NCBI GenBank assembly: GCA_002099365.1
Contig: MSED01000015.1
Coordinates: 620,001 to 684,000, forward strand
Reading direction: 5' to 3'
Source: Phialophora verrucosa
Lineage: Eukaryota > Ascomycota > Eurotiomycetes > Chaetothyriales > Herpotrichiellaceae
Length of the DNA stretch: 64,000 nucleotides
Numbering within the stretch: the stretch's first letter is position 1; each line of letters begins with the position of its first letter. This document shows positions 20,691 to 29,449 of the stretch, in pieces. Made by a program: the position numbers and the translations under genes. The notes under the pieces are model-generated. The model saw only the letters and a program-made list of their open reading frames with translations. It had not been told where the DNA came from and did no database searches.

Positions 20691-22865
20691 ATGGCGTCGA
20701 CGCGTCAGCATCCTTTGGTACAGATCTACCAGGATCCAATGCCCCCTCCGCCGACCAATGTCTCTCCCGTCGAGAAGCCGCCACCACGCCTGCAACCTTC
20801 AGCAATACCCCTTCAGCCCATGAGAAATCCTCCTGCTGCCTCTCACCATGCTGGAGTCATTCTGGCCGCTCCGATGGCACCGCGACACCAGTTCTCTCCA
20901 CAGAAAACCACGCCACTATCACCTTCCAAACCCTACTTTGGAGAACTCAACTATGTCCCCATCCCTCCGCCTCCGCTAGCCAACCATAGTCACGGCGGCT
21001 CACCAACAAAGAGAACTGGGATGCCACCTGGTCAACAATATCGCGCGGCTCAGACAGTACAACCAATGTACACCACATTCAACAGTAATTTCGACACCTA
21101 TGAACAAGAAAACTTCCCTGCACCGGCGACCCATGAGAATTTTGTCGACTTTCCTGAGCCCTCCTACTTTCGCAAGCAGCCGATGAAAAGATCGTATTCA
21201 GACGCGCAGTTGCCGCAGGATCGACCCTTCAAGAGGGCGCGGCAAGACGAAGAATCCATCTTCCATCTGCCCGAGCCAGAAGATATGAGCCCGGTTGAGG
21301 ACGACGGCAACAAACCGCCTTACAGCTATGCTCAAATGATCGGCATGGCCATTTTGAGGGCACCAAATCGAAGGCTTACACTGGCACAAATCTACGATTG
21401 GATCTCGACCACATTTGCCTACTACGCGCGAGATACCAAGCGGAGCTGGCACAACAGCATCCGACATAACCTATCATTGCACAAGGCCTTTACCAAGCAG
21501 GAGAGGCCGAAAGGAGACGCAGGAAAGGGGAGCTATTGGGTTATTGTGGCGGGCATGGAGGCACAGTTTATCAAAGACAAGAAACCGAGAGGTAACATGC
21601 TGGCCCCGATGTATAATCTTCCTGGTACGGTTCGCCCGCAAGCGCAGGTTGCCCAGCAGCTGTCGGAGGCACTGGCACCAAATGTCTTCCTCGGTCAATC
21701 AAGTGAACCTCCTCGGCCCCAGACAGCTCCTGCCTTGCCCGAGTTGTCCTCAGACGCGACGGTGCCAGCCTCGGACGCGGCCTTGCACGAGCACGAGGCT
21801 GCCATCTTTGAGGACAGCGCCCGCGCGCCCATTTCGAAGTCGCCGCCGCCTGACGCCATCAACTCATCCCCGCCCGTGGTGGTGTCGAACCATCACCAAG
21901 CTGTCTCTTCGCCTTCGGCGCACATGCCACGCACGGCACCCTTCCACCGGCAAGCTCGCAGTCTCACCAAGAACGACGACAGTGGATACTTCTCCTCCAT
22001 TGAATCTTCTGCTCAGAAGCCAAACAAGAATGCGGTCGTGCTAACCTCAGAGCTGGACATTGAGCCAATGAGAAAGAAAAGAGGGCGTGCCGAAGAGGAG
22101 ATTGTCCGAATCAGAAGCTCTTCACACGACCTGACTCCTAGCCATGCTAGATTCCGACCGTGTACGACCGAACCTCCACAGTCGTCTTCTCCTGTTCGAG
22201 TCAGTCCAGCGGTATTGTTGAACCCGATGACGCCTGCGGTAGTCTTCAAGAAGCCGACCCGTCCTCCACCTTCAGTCTCGCCAAACACACAGCTCCTCCT
22301 GCACCGCAAAGCTATGCGCGAGTTTGCGAACTCACCCATCAAGAGCTCAGGCCTCTTCATGTCAGACGATACTACCTACAGTCCTCTCAAGTGGCCGAGC
22401 CTGACAGCAACTGAAATGCCTGAAAGCGCGTTTGAGATCTTCTCAGACCCGGCCATCGGTCTTACTCCAGCAACACCAACATTTGCCTCCTCACCTCTTA
22501 AGCGACCATCAGTAGCACGAGCTGCTACCTCCACCGACATCCTTTCGGACGTGTTTGGCCATGGCAATAAGCTAAACGCGAAGACGCCGACTCGTGGATC
22601 CCTCCTCAACCCTCGCGTTCGAGCTTCACAAACTGGATCCCCGCTGAAAGGCTCGACCACTCATCTCCAGATCCTTGATCAAGGAGACGACCTCTTCGAC
22701 TTCAAGTCGTTTGAGAACGATACATCTGACGACAATGACGAAGGCGTTGACATACTCCAAGGCTTCGAGAAGATCGGCGTACCGTCCACGCAACCCAATG
22801 CCGCCACGAACAGTGAACATTCGCGTCGTCCATCCTTGGGTCGCAGCTTCACTTCACGCTTCTAA
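20691..22865 (+). CDS. Forkhead-box transcription factor (Sep1/Hcm1-like)
   Basis: A single-exon 724-residue DNA-binding regulator. The winged-helix forkhead domain spans about residues 207-295: NKPPYSYAQMIGMAI, then LTLAQIYDWISTTFAYY, then the recognition helix WHNSIRHNLSLHKAF and the wing GKGSYWVI. Upstream is a proline-rich region with basic patches (QLPQDRPFKRARQDEE); downstream is a long disordered Ser/Pro-rich tail with many SP/TP sites, typical of cell-cycle kinase targets. No FHA domain can be seen, which points to the Sep1/Hcm1 branch rather than Fkh1/Fkh2. I chose the ATG at 20691 (MASTRQHPLV, context CGCCATGG) over the in-frame ATG at 20634, which has a weaker context. Confidence 0.93.
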   Translation: MASTRQHPLVQIYQDPMPPPPTNVSPVEKPPPRLQPSAIPLQPMRNPPAASHHAGVILAAPMAPRHQFSPQKTTPLSPSKPYFGELNYVPIPPPPLANHSHGGSPTKRTGMPPGQQYRAAQTVQPMYTTFNSNFDTYEQENFPAPATHENFVDFPEPSYFRKQPMKRSYSDAQLPQDRPFKRARQDEESIFHLPEPEDMSPVEDDGNKPPYSYAQMIGMAILRAPNRRLTLAQIYDWISTTFAYYARDTKRSWHNSIRHNLSLHKAFTKQERPKGDAGKGSYWVIVAGMEAQFIKDKKPRGNMLAPMYNLPGTVRPQAQVAQQLSEALAPNVFLGQSSEPPRPQTAPALPELSSDATVPASDAALHEHEAAIFEDSARAPISKSPPPDAINSSPPVVVSNHHQAVSSPSAHMPRTAPFHRQARSLTKNDDSGYFSSIESSAQKPNKNAVVLTSELDIEPMRKKRGRAEEEIVRIRSSSHDLTPSHARFRPCTTEPPQSSSPVRVSPAVLLNPMTPAVVFKKPTRPPPSVSPNTQLLLHRKAMREFANSPIKSSGLFMSDDTTYSPLKWPSLTATEMPESAFEIFSDPAIGLTPATPTFASSPLKRPSVARAATSTDILSDVFGHGNKLNAKTPTRGSLLNPRVRASQTGSPLKGSTTHLQILDQGDDLFDFKSFENDTSDDNDEGVDILQGFEKIGVPSTQPNAATNSEHSRRPSLGRSFTSRF

Positions 22866-23615
22866 TTTGTGTTCATGTACTTGAATGACGATTGCCCCCT
22901 TCTGTCAGCTCGGGGGGAAGGGCATCATGTTGACCATTTTGTCTTAGCACTACCAGATTGTTGGAAATTCTGGTCACAGCTTCGGATTTCACGGCGATCA
23001 AAGTAGGATCGACGGTTCGGGCTGGTGGGGCATGCAACGGCTCTCCCTTCCCGAGTATTCTTGGAGAGACTCTATGATGTTAAAGAGTTTATGACTTGGC
23101 TTCCATGCCATTCTTGCTATGATGATATGGGATTGTATGACAGAATAATGGCAACTCTTACCTGGAGGCACGCGCATGCCTTTACAACGAGGCCTAGATA
23201 CTTCAGCAGCAATGCAATGAATCTCCACAAATGCGCGCTGAGCACGTTCGCCCTCTCTCCCTCGGCGTAGTTGGGGCCTTTCTGTGGTGCGCCTGTCGTC
23301 ATCACCACGTTGTTCGTTGAAGGAGCTTGGCACGCCGGAAGTATTTGCTTCTTGCTTCTTGCTTCCTGTTTACTCTCATCAAAAGTTGCGTCGTTGATTA
23401 AGGAAATCACACACCGTCCAAGGGTGAAAGATGAGCGCCACTAGGACCTCGCTGCAGGCTGAGTCATCCAGAATAATAGGCAGATCTATCTTCCTTTCGT
23501 CCAATCACTTCCACGACAAAGTAATCGAGGGCACCTGAAGGAAGTACCTGCATGTTCCCCATGTTGGTAAGCACCTGAGGATAAGAGTACGCGCTTCCGA
23601 TTCTATCTCAGTGGC
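22866..23615. other. Intergenic, forkhead / DyP
   Basis: 750 bases without a recognisable gene. A short pyrimidine-purine run, GCTTCTTGCTTCTTGCTTCC, lies at about 23347-23366. Confidence 0.5.
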
Positions 23616-24785
23616 ATGAATACGAACAAGATCAGTCGGGCGGTCTGCAGTGGTTCCCTTATTCGGTCGATCGTCAGACCTTGGATCGCGGACTCGAAGC
23701 GGCCAGCCTCGAGGTGTGGATGCGCAACACGGCGTCCCATGTCAACACAGAGCGGCCGCAGACCGTTCTCTCAGTCATTACTGGATCAAGCACAAGCGGC
23801 GGGACTTACGAGCGGTCGAAGAACAATGAGTCGACGGACGCCCATTGAGTCCCAACGGGTCGACGCACCGCTCACGCAGTCAGCCACGTTTCTCGTCCTC
23901 ACGGTCACGGAACAGCCTGGTGCCATCAAGACGGCGCGCTCGGCTCTCGCCAGCGTCGACGATCTAAGCAAAAACGTGTCGATCCGCGATCTCGACGCCT
24001 CGTTTGCCTGCACCGTCGGCATTGGCAGCGATATCTGGGACCGTCTACTCCCCGACGTGCCCCGGCCGGCAGAGCTCCACCCGTTTCCCAAGATCGAAGG
24101 AAAAGTCCACACGGCGGTATCGACGCCGGGGGATCTGCTCTTCCACATCCGCGCCCAACGGAGAGATCTCTGCTTCGAATTCGAGCGCCAACTCATGGAG
24201 TTACTGGGCGATAGCGTCAAAGTCGTCGACTCGACCGTCGGGTTCCGGTACTTCGACGTGCGCGACCTGCTGGGCTTCGTGGACGGCACGGCGAACCCCG
24301 TGGGCCCCGCGGTCAACGACTCCGTGCTGATCACCGAGGTCGACGACTCCCACTCGGCGGGCGGCAGCTACGTGGTCATTCAGAAGTACGTGCACGACCT
24401 TGCGGCGTGGACGGGGCTCTCCACGGAACAGCAGGAGGCGGTCATCGGGCGGCGCAAGTTCGACAACGTCGAGTTGGCGGACCAGGACGACGACAAGCAG
24501 AAGCCGCACAAGCAGCTCGCTACGATTGAGGATCCGCACAGCGGGGCCGAGCTCTCCATCCTCAGGGATAACATGCCGTTTGGGAATCCCGGGCAGGGCG
24601 AGTTTGGGACGTACTTCCTCGGGTATTCGCGCAAGCTGTGGGTCATCGAGCAGATGTTGGAGCGGATGTTCGTGGGCAGTCCGCCGGGGCTGCATGATCG
24701 CATCTTGGACTACTCCCGGGCCTTGACGGGGACGACCTTCTTCGTACCGAGTGCAACTGTGCTGGCTGGGCTGGGGGACGATTGA
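23616..24785 (+). CDS. Dye-decolorizing (DyP-type) peroxidase with putative mitochondrial presequence
   Basis: A single-exon 389-residue haem peroxidase of the DyP family, nearest the bacterial type B/YfeX-like group, which oxidises dyes, porphyrinogens or other donors with hydrogen peroxide. The catalytic motif GFVDGTANP (GxxDG, Asp as acid-base) is at about residues 220-228. The proximal haem ligand is probably the His in QKPHKQLATIEDPH, and the conserved Arg lies in ILRDNMPFGNPGQGEFGTYF. The C-terminal helix WVIEQMLERMF is typical. The first 65 residues lie before the peroxidase domain, are Arg/Ser-rich and nearly free of acidic residues, and look like a mitochondrial targeting leader. A start at the internal ATG of MSTQSGRRPF (23739) would shorten this to 348 residues. 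GC content is higher than in the flanks, as in other well-expressed genes here. Confidence 0.9.
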   Translation: MNTNKISRAVCSGSLIRSIVRPWIADSKRPASRCGCATRRPMSTQSGRRPFSQSLLDQAQAAGLTSGRRTMSRRTPIESQRVDAPLTQSATFLVLTVTEQPGAIKTARSALASVDDLSKNVSIRDLDASFACTVGIGSDIWDRLLPDVPRPAELHPFPKIEGKVHTAVSTPGDLLFHIRAQRRDLCFEFERQLMELLGDSVKVVDSTVGFRYFDVRDLLGFVDGTANPVGPAVNDSVLITEVDDSHSAGGSYVVIQKYVHDLAAWTGLSTEQQEAVIGRRKFDNVELADQDDDKQKPHKQLATIEDPHSGAELSILRDNMPFGNPGQGEFGTYFLGYSRKLWVIEQMLERMFVGSPPGLHDRILDYSRALTGTTFFVPSATVLAGLGDD

Positions 24786-25216
24786 GGGTCCGCTGGGGGC
24801 GGAGAGAGTTCAGAAGTACATAGGTGCTGAGATCCGGAGTCCCTTCATGGGGCATTCGAAGGCTTGCATTGTGCCCGGACGGGGACAGGCTGAGAAAGAG
24901 TCCATCAGCGTTACAGAACTACATACAAGAATACCTGGAATCCGAGATGGCTAGAGTGATCGTAACGTAGAAGGACATGGTGAGGAGCGTAGGAAAGGCT
25001 CCTCAGGCTTCGGCTCATCTTCGGTCATTTTCACCTCCTACCCGCTGAATTGAACCTTCACGCAACCTTTTCTGCTGTGCATCGCGTCCCGCCCTCGAGA
25101 TACTCGTGCCGCTGTAGTTTGTGAGCCCCAAGCTGCCAGCCAGGGCGAGTGCAGCTCCGACGAAGCAGGTGCCGCGGCGTCACCAGATCCGCCGTCCACA
25201 CTCCCTGATCAAAAAT
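24786..25216. other. Intergenic, DyP / uS10m
   Basis: 431 bases without a visible gene. This is the DyP 3' flank and the promoter of the mitoribosomal gene. Confidence 0.5.
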
Positions 25217-26573
25217 ATGTCTGCACCACGATGTTTGCGCGTAGCAATTGAAGCATGTCGGCCGCCGAAGGTATGTAATGAATGACTCTCTTCCACACCG
25301 CGATCGCAAGCAATACCCGACTCGGCAGACATGACACCCAGTCAAGCTCTCCTTCTGCGGGTTCCTGGCTAATTATGACTTCCCCTGTTCAGAGCTCGAA
25401 CATCGGCCTCCGACCTCGTTTTGCGGCCCCGTCCCAGAATGTCAGGACGACATCGGTGCGGCCATTCTCAACCTCCAGGTCGGGCCAGGACAAGGACGAC
25501 AAGAACAAGCCTGTAGAGGCACAGACCGGTCCTGTCGATATCACGGCCGGTTTCTCCGTGCCAGAGCCCGGGTCGATCACGATTGCGGAACCGATCAATC
25601 TTGAAAAGTTTGCAGAGCAGGGAGAAGGCAAGCCAAAGCACACGGCTACCTCGATACAGACGGAGAAAGTCAAGCCAGAGATTGTATCAGAGGCTCAAGC
25701 TCAAGCATTACGACAGTCGTCGGCGCCCGCATCGCCCACGCGGGCCAACACCTCTTCAGGCCGAGCAGACGGCCCTCCCTCTCCGTCCCGTCAATTCTCA
25801 AAGTCTCCTCCCCTCGCGTCCTCGACGGACATGGCCCCCTCGGCCCCGGTCCTCGACGAGAACACAAAGCCAAACGTTCCCCCTAACGTGCTCGCGGCGT
25901 ACCGCACCCCTCTCTACCATCCGCTGACCCACGGCATCCCCGTCGCGCAGCTACAACTCCGCTCCTTTTCCACCCGAAACCTCGAGTTCTTCGCCGACTT
26001 TTGCGTCCGGGCCGCGTATTATCTCTCCCTCCCCTGTACAGGTCCCTCACCTCTCCCCAAAAAGATCGAACGCTGGACCGTCCTGAAGAGTAATTTCGTC
26101 CACAAAAAGTCGCAGGAGAACTTCGAGAGGATCACGATGAAGAGGCTGATTACGGTCTACGACGGGGCGCCCGAGGTGGTGGAGACGTGGCTTGCCTTTG
26201 TGCGACGCTGGCAGTTCTACGGCGTGGGCATGAAGGCGAATGTGTGGGGGTGGGAATCCACAGGTATGTCTATGTCGTGTTCTCCGTCTCGCGCCTCCCC
26301 GCTCCTCCGTGTGCATGGACGGCATATGCTGATTTGGATTTGTGCGTTCTAGATGTGGCGTCGAAAATGGACGCCGACTTTTCGAACCTCGAAAAGGAGC
26401 TCGACGACAAACTACGGCTCTTCGGGTTCAACAAGCATGTGGCCGCCAAGCGAGACTTGTTGGGCTTGATGGAGCGGCAGCACCATAGGCGCGAGGGCGT
26501 CGGGATGAGTGAAGTCCGCGAGAAGGCTAGAGAGAGGGACCCGAATGATCCCAAGCTTGTCGCCCACTTTTAA
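25217..26573 (+). CDS. RSM10: Mitochondrial small-subunit ribosomal protein uS10m
   Basis: A 381-residue mitochondrial ribosomal protein S10. Exons are 25217-25270 (18 codons), 25393-26263 and 26353-26573, phases 0 and 1. The short first exon (MSAPRCLRVAIEACRPPK) ends at GTATGT and joins SSNIGLRPRF...RPFSTSR, giving a basic mitochondrial presequence. ORF-only reading would miss it. Residues about 60-205 are a disordered Pro/Ser/Lys-rich insertion. The S10 domain follows: YHPLTHGIPVAQLQLRSFST, RNLEFFADFCVRAAYYL, IERWTVLKSNFVHKKSQENF and the tail WLAFVRRWQFYGVGMKANVW. The third exon adds a coiled-coil-like C-terminus (MDADFSNLEKELDDKLRLFG). It is longer than yeast Rsm10, mainly from the insertion and the C-terminal extension. 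It assembles in the mitoribosome 30S head. Confidence 0.92.
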
Positions 26574-27230
26574 GGTGTGTGGCGGAGATTTGGGCACGAA
26601 ATTGGATTGAGTCGAGGCATATGCCGTCCATCCCTCGCGCCTTTCGAATTAGGACGAGACCGGGCAATGGATTCGGCTTGCAGTTGATGAGATTGGGAAT
26701 GCCATGGGATGGAATGGAATGCTGTGAGCACCTCCCGATTGACACTGTGTATACTACATACATGTATAGAGTATGGAAGGAATATATGTTCACGCACTAC
26801 GTCATACAGTGATGAAGATGAGTGCCATGCAGGAAGAGACGAGACGGGGGAAGGCGAGGCGAGCACGGGAAAGAAGAAGGGAGAAGGAGAAAAACGTCAG
26901 CTAGCCATCAAAGGGAAGACGCGAGGGAGATAAAAAGACAAGACTGGGTACGTTCGGCTTTGCAAGAAACGCGGCACGATACCCACAGCCTTTGGGAAAG
27001 ATCAAGTACTATGAAATTCGTACTCCGTAATCGATGGTTCTGTTCATCTCATGTACCAAGTCATGCATGCACTGGACTGGAGTAGACTAGACTAGACCGG
27101 TGGCGTATAACGGTGCAAAGCATGGTAGGATAGGGTATAGTATGGTATAGTATTGCATTGCATATAGATGTATAGTACTCGCTCGGCGATCGATAATTTA
27201 CTCTACACCTAGCGGAAAAGAGGGAATATA

Positions 27231-27386
27231 CCGTCCTTGGGTAGATACCGACCGTCCTTGGGTAGATACCGACCGTCCTTGGGTAGATACCGACCGTCCT
27301 TGGGTAGATACCGACCGTCCTTGGGTAGATACCGACCGTCCTTGGGTAGATACCGACCGTCCTTGGGTAGATACCGACCGTCCTTG
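27231..27386. repeat. 21-bp minisatellite, 7.4 identical copies
   Basis: Copies begin at 27231, 27252, 27273, 27294, 27315, 27336 and 27357, with a 9-base partial copy at 27378. Each starts CCGTCCTTGGGTAGATA and continues CCGA; all seven are identical as read. Because 21 is a multiple of three, both strands carry repeat open frames: GRYRPSL on plus and KDGRYLP on minus. No protein can be assigned. Identity between copies suggests recent expansion or gene-conversion upkeep, and length variation between strains would be expected. Confidence 0.97.
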
Positions 27387-29230
27387 TGCACCATCTCATC
27401 GGTACCAAGATGCTGTATGTCTATCCTGTATATGTACGGACTTCGTGAACGCCATTCCCGCTTCCACTTCCACGTTCAAGTAGTATCTGAACGAGGAGAG
27501 GCAGTCGAAGATCAAATTGCACACTCCCTCTTCGACGCAGCGCGGGGGCGCACTCTCTCTCTCTCTCCCACCCACGATCATCTTGACCTCAACCTCAACC
27601 TCATTCACATTCAGCTCCGGAGCAGAAGGTCAGTCTCGTCGAGTCGATTTAGGCCAGGCCGTGGATGACTCTCCTCTGTAGACCGGGGCTTGGCGTCAGC
27701 GCAGAAGTCAAGCCGCCATAGGCAGGCGAGGATGTGGCTTCAGTCTGAATACCAACTGGATACTTTGTGTCGTCCGGAGGGATGGTCTACCTGTGAAGCG
27801 CTCGTCTGACCAGTCCAGGCGTGTGTGTGACGGCTGATGCTGATCAGACAGACATGAAACTCTCTGCCATGGACGGTGAAGACGTTGGAGCCGAGTTTGG
27901 ATCCGTACAGCCTGCGCAATCTCTATTCTGTTCGTCCCACCGGAGAACATGAAGGCAATTGGCCTGGGTTATAGTGTCATCCTGGGTTTATAGCATCTTC
28001 CTGGGTTTCATGGTCAGAGCGCACAATCCGCCGATCATGATAATGATACGAAATGAGGATGGTATCAAGCGGTGGCATTCGGGCGAGAGCTAAAGTCGAA
28101 GCCGAAGCCGAAGCCGAACCTGAGACAGCGGGTGGCAAGGAACTGGCTGCTTCGGATTCCCGTGATCTGGTCTGTTCTGTTGGGCTTGTTAGATTCCCAT
28201 TCCCATCCCCATCCCCATTGTCCGGGTCGCTGATCGTTGGACTCCTCCTATCAGCGATGCATGGTCGCTTTAGCAGTTCTACCTTGCCTTGCCGTGCTGC
28301 TCTTCTCCGGAACACAACTTGGGCAGAGCGCGAGACCAGAGAAGCGCAGGGTCCAAGGGCATAAGATGAGTATGTCATGTTATTGCGAGATATTGCCGCC
28401 TCGCTCGTGTCGGTCAAGTCGGCCGCAGCTTTTCGGATAGCTGTTGCGATCTGGACGGGCACTTTTTCGCATGACCACAGTACGACGTTCTAGAGGAAGG
28501 ATGAATGAGGATCGTTGTCGCTTTCCGCTTCAAGGCGTACTGTACGTCGACAGCGGCAAATGAAAGCAGTAGCCCAAAAAAGGGGTGTTCCGGTGCCTGA
28601 AGGTGTACAGATATACCCCGAGAGAGCGAGTACCACTTCCGTGCCCTGCTTCGCGCGGCGACTCGTGCGAAGTGCTCTTACTGTTCCTGATCCTCTGTGC
28701 CTCGCATGAGAATATGTAATCTGCGCAGCCGTTCCTCTATCAGGCTGTAGCAATGCAGGACTGCGCTGACTGTTTAAAGCCTCATCGGTAATCGCGTCAG
28801 CTGTGCTATTGTAATAGCAAGGTCAACCTCTCATTTGACGGTCAGGTCTGATATAACCCGAATCTTCGCCTCGACGGTCCGGCGAGACGCCGGTCATTGG
28901 TCACGTTGACTTCCCTAAGCAGCAACCACAGCGCCGTCAGATACTGCTCGCATACTCCTGATTGGCCTCAAGATTCCAATATCATGAACAGGGTGAACAG
29001 GCACGTAAAGAGAGGGCTGGAAATCAGCGCTACCACTGTGTATCTCTCGCGTTGCAAGCCGGACAATACTATTGATCAACTGAAGTCAATACGTAGTGAG
29101 ACGCTGTGCAAGGAGGGAATTGTTCCGCGGTACCAACTCCACTCTGCTGGGGCCCCCAGAGTAGACATTGGATCTTGCGGGGAGATGGCCCGCGGCGTCC
29201 AATAAGACATGTTCTGCGGTCGACTCAGCA

Positions 29231-29236
29231 TATATA
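29231..29236 (+). promoter_or_regulatory. TATA-like element upstream of the GMC oxidoreductase
   Basis: CATATATAGAGC lies about 214 bases before the ATG at 29450. The position is plausible for a promoter with a moderately long leader, and there is no other candidate as good in this gap. Confidence 0.3.
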
Positions 29237-29449
29237 GAGCAACGTGGGTAGCCTCGGACCAACGAGTCAAACCTTTGGCCTGGGCTCTAGGGCGCCGTGG
29301 GGTAATCCCATAGCCGCATGAAGGATTCCGAGAGAGTGAGAGAGAGAGGTGTCATTCCGCCATGTTGTAAGGCATAGCTTATAGACTTCAGACCCTACCT
29401 ATCGTGTCCTTTCTCTCGATCGGATTAAGCTATATTCAAGCTCGCAATC

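Larger units (their letters stand above)
26574..29449. other. Gene-poor 2.9-kb region with minisatellite
   Basis: No gene can be supported. The region holds the 21-bp tandem repeat at 27231-27386 and several low-complexity stretches: TATAGTATGGTATAGTATTGCAT-like sequence at about 27136-27168, a CT run at about 27553-27568, a GAAGCC hexamer repeat at about 28097-28118, CCCATT/CCCATC repeats at about 28193-28220 and a GAGAGA run at about 29329-29349. The minus frame 28462-27977 (161 codons) is partly made of these repeats (GSASASAS, DGDGNGN) and has no known domain. Confidence 0.5.

Noticed and set aside
24201..24695. 164-codon antisense frame across the DyP peroxidase
   Set aside because: Mirror of the peroxidase coding sequence; no independent support.
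27231..27386. CRISPR array
   Set aside because: The units are directly adjacent with no spacers, and the genome is eukaryotic.
27209..27394. Repeat protein KDGRYLP / GRYRPSL as a real gene product
   Set aside because: Both strands are equally open because the 21-bp unit is a multiple of three; no flanking domain or clear promoter. Kept only as a repeat feature.
27977..28462. 161-codon minus frame near the minisatellite
   Set aside because: Much of it is translation of simple repeats (GSASASAS, DGDGNGN); no family, and no splice partners were found.
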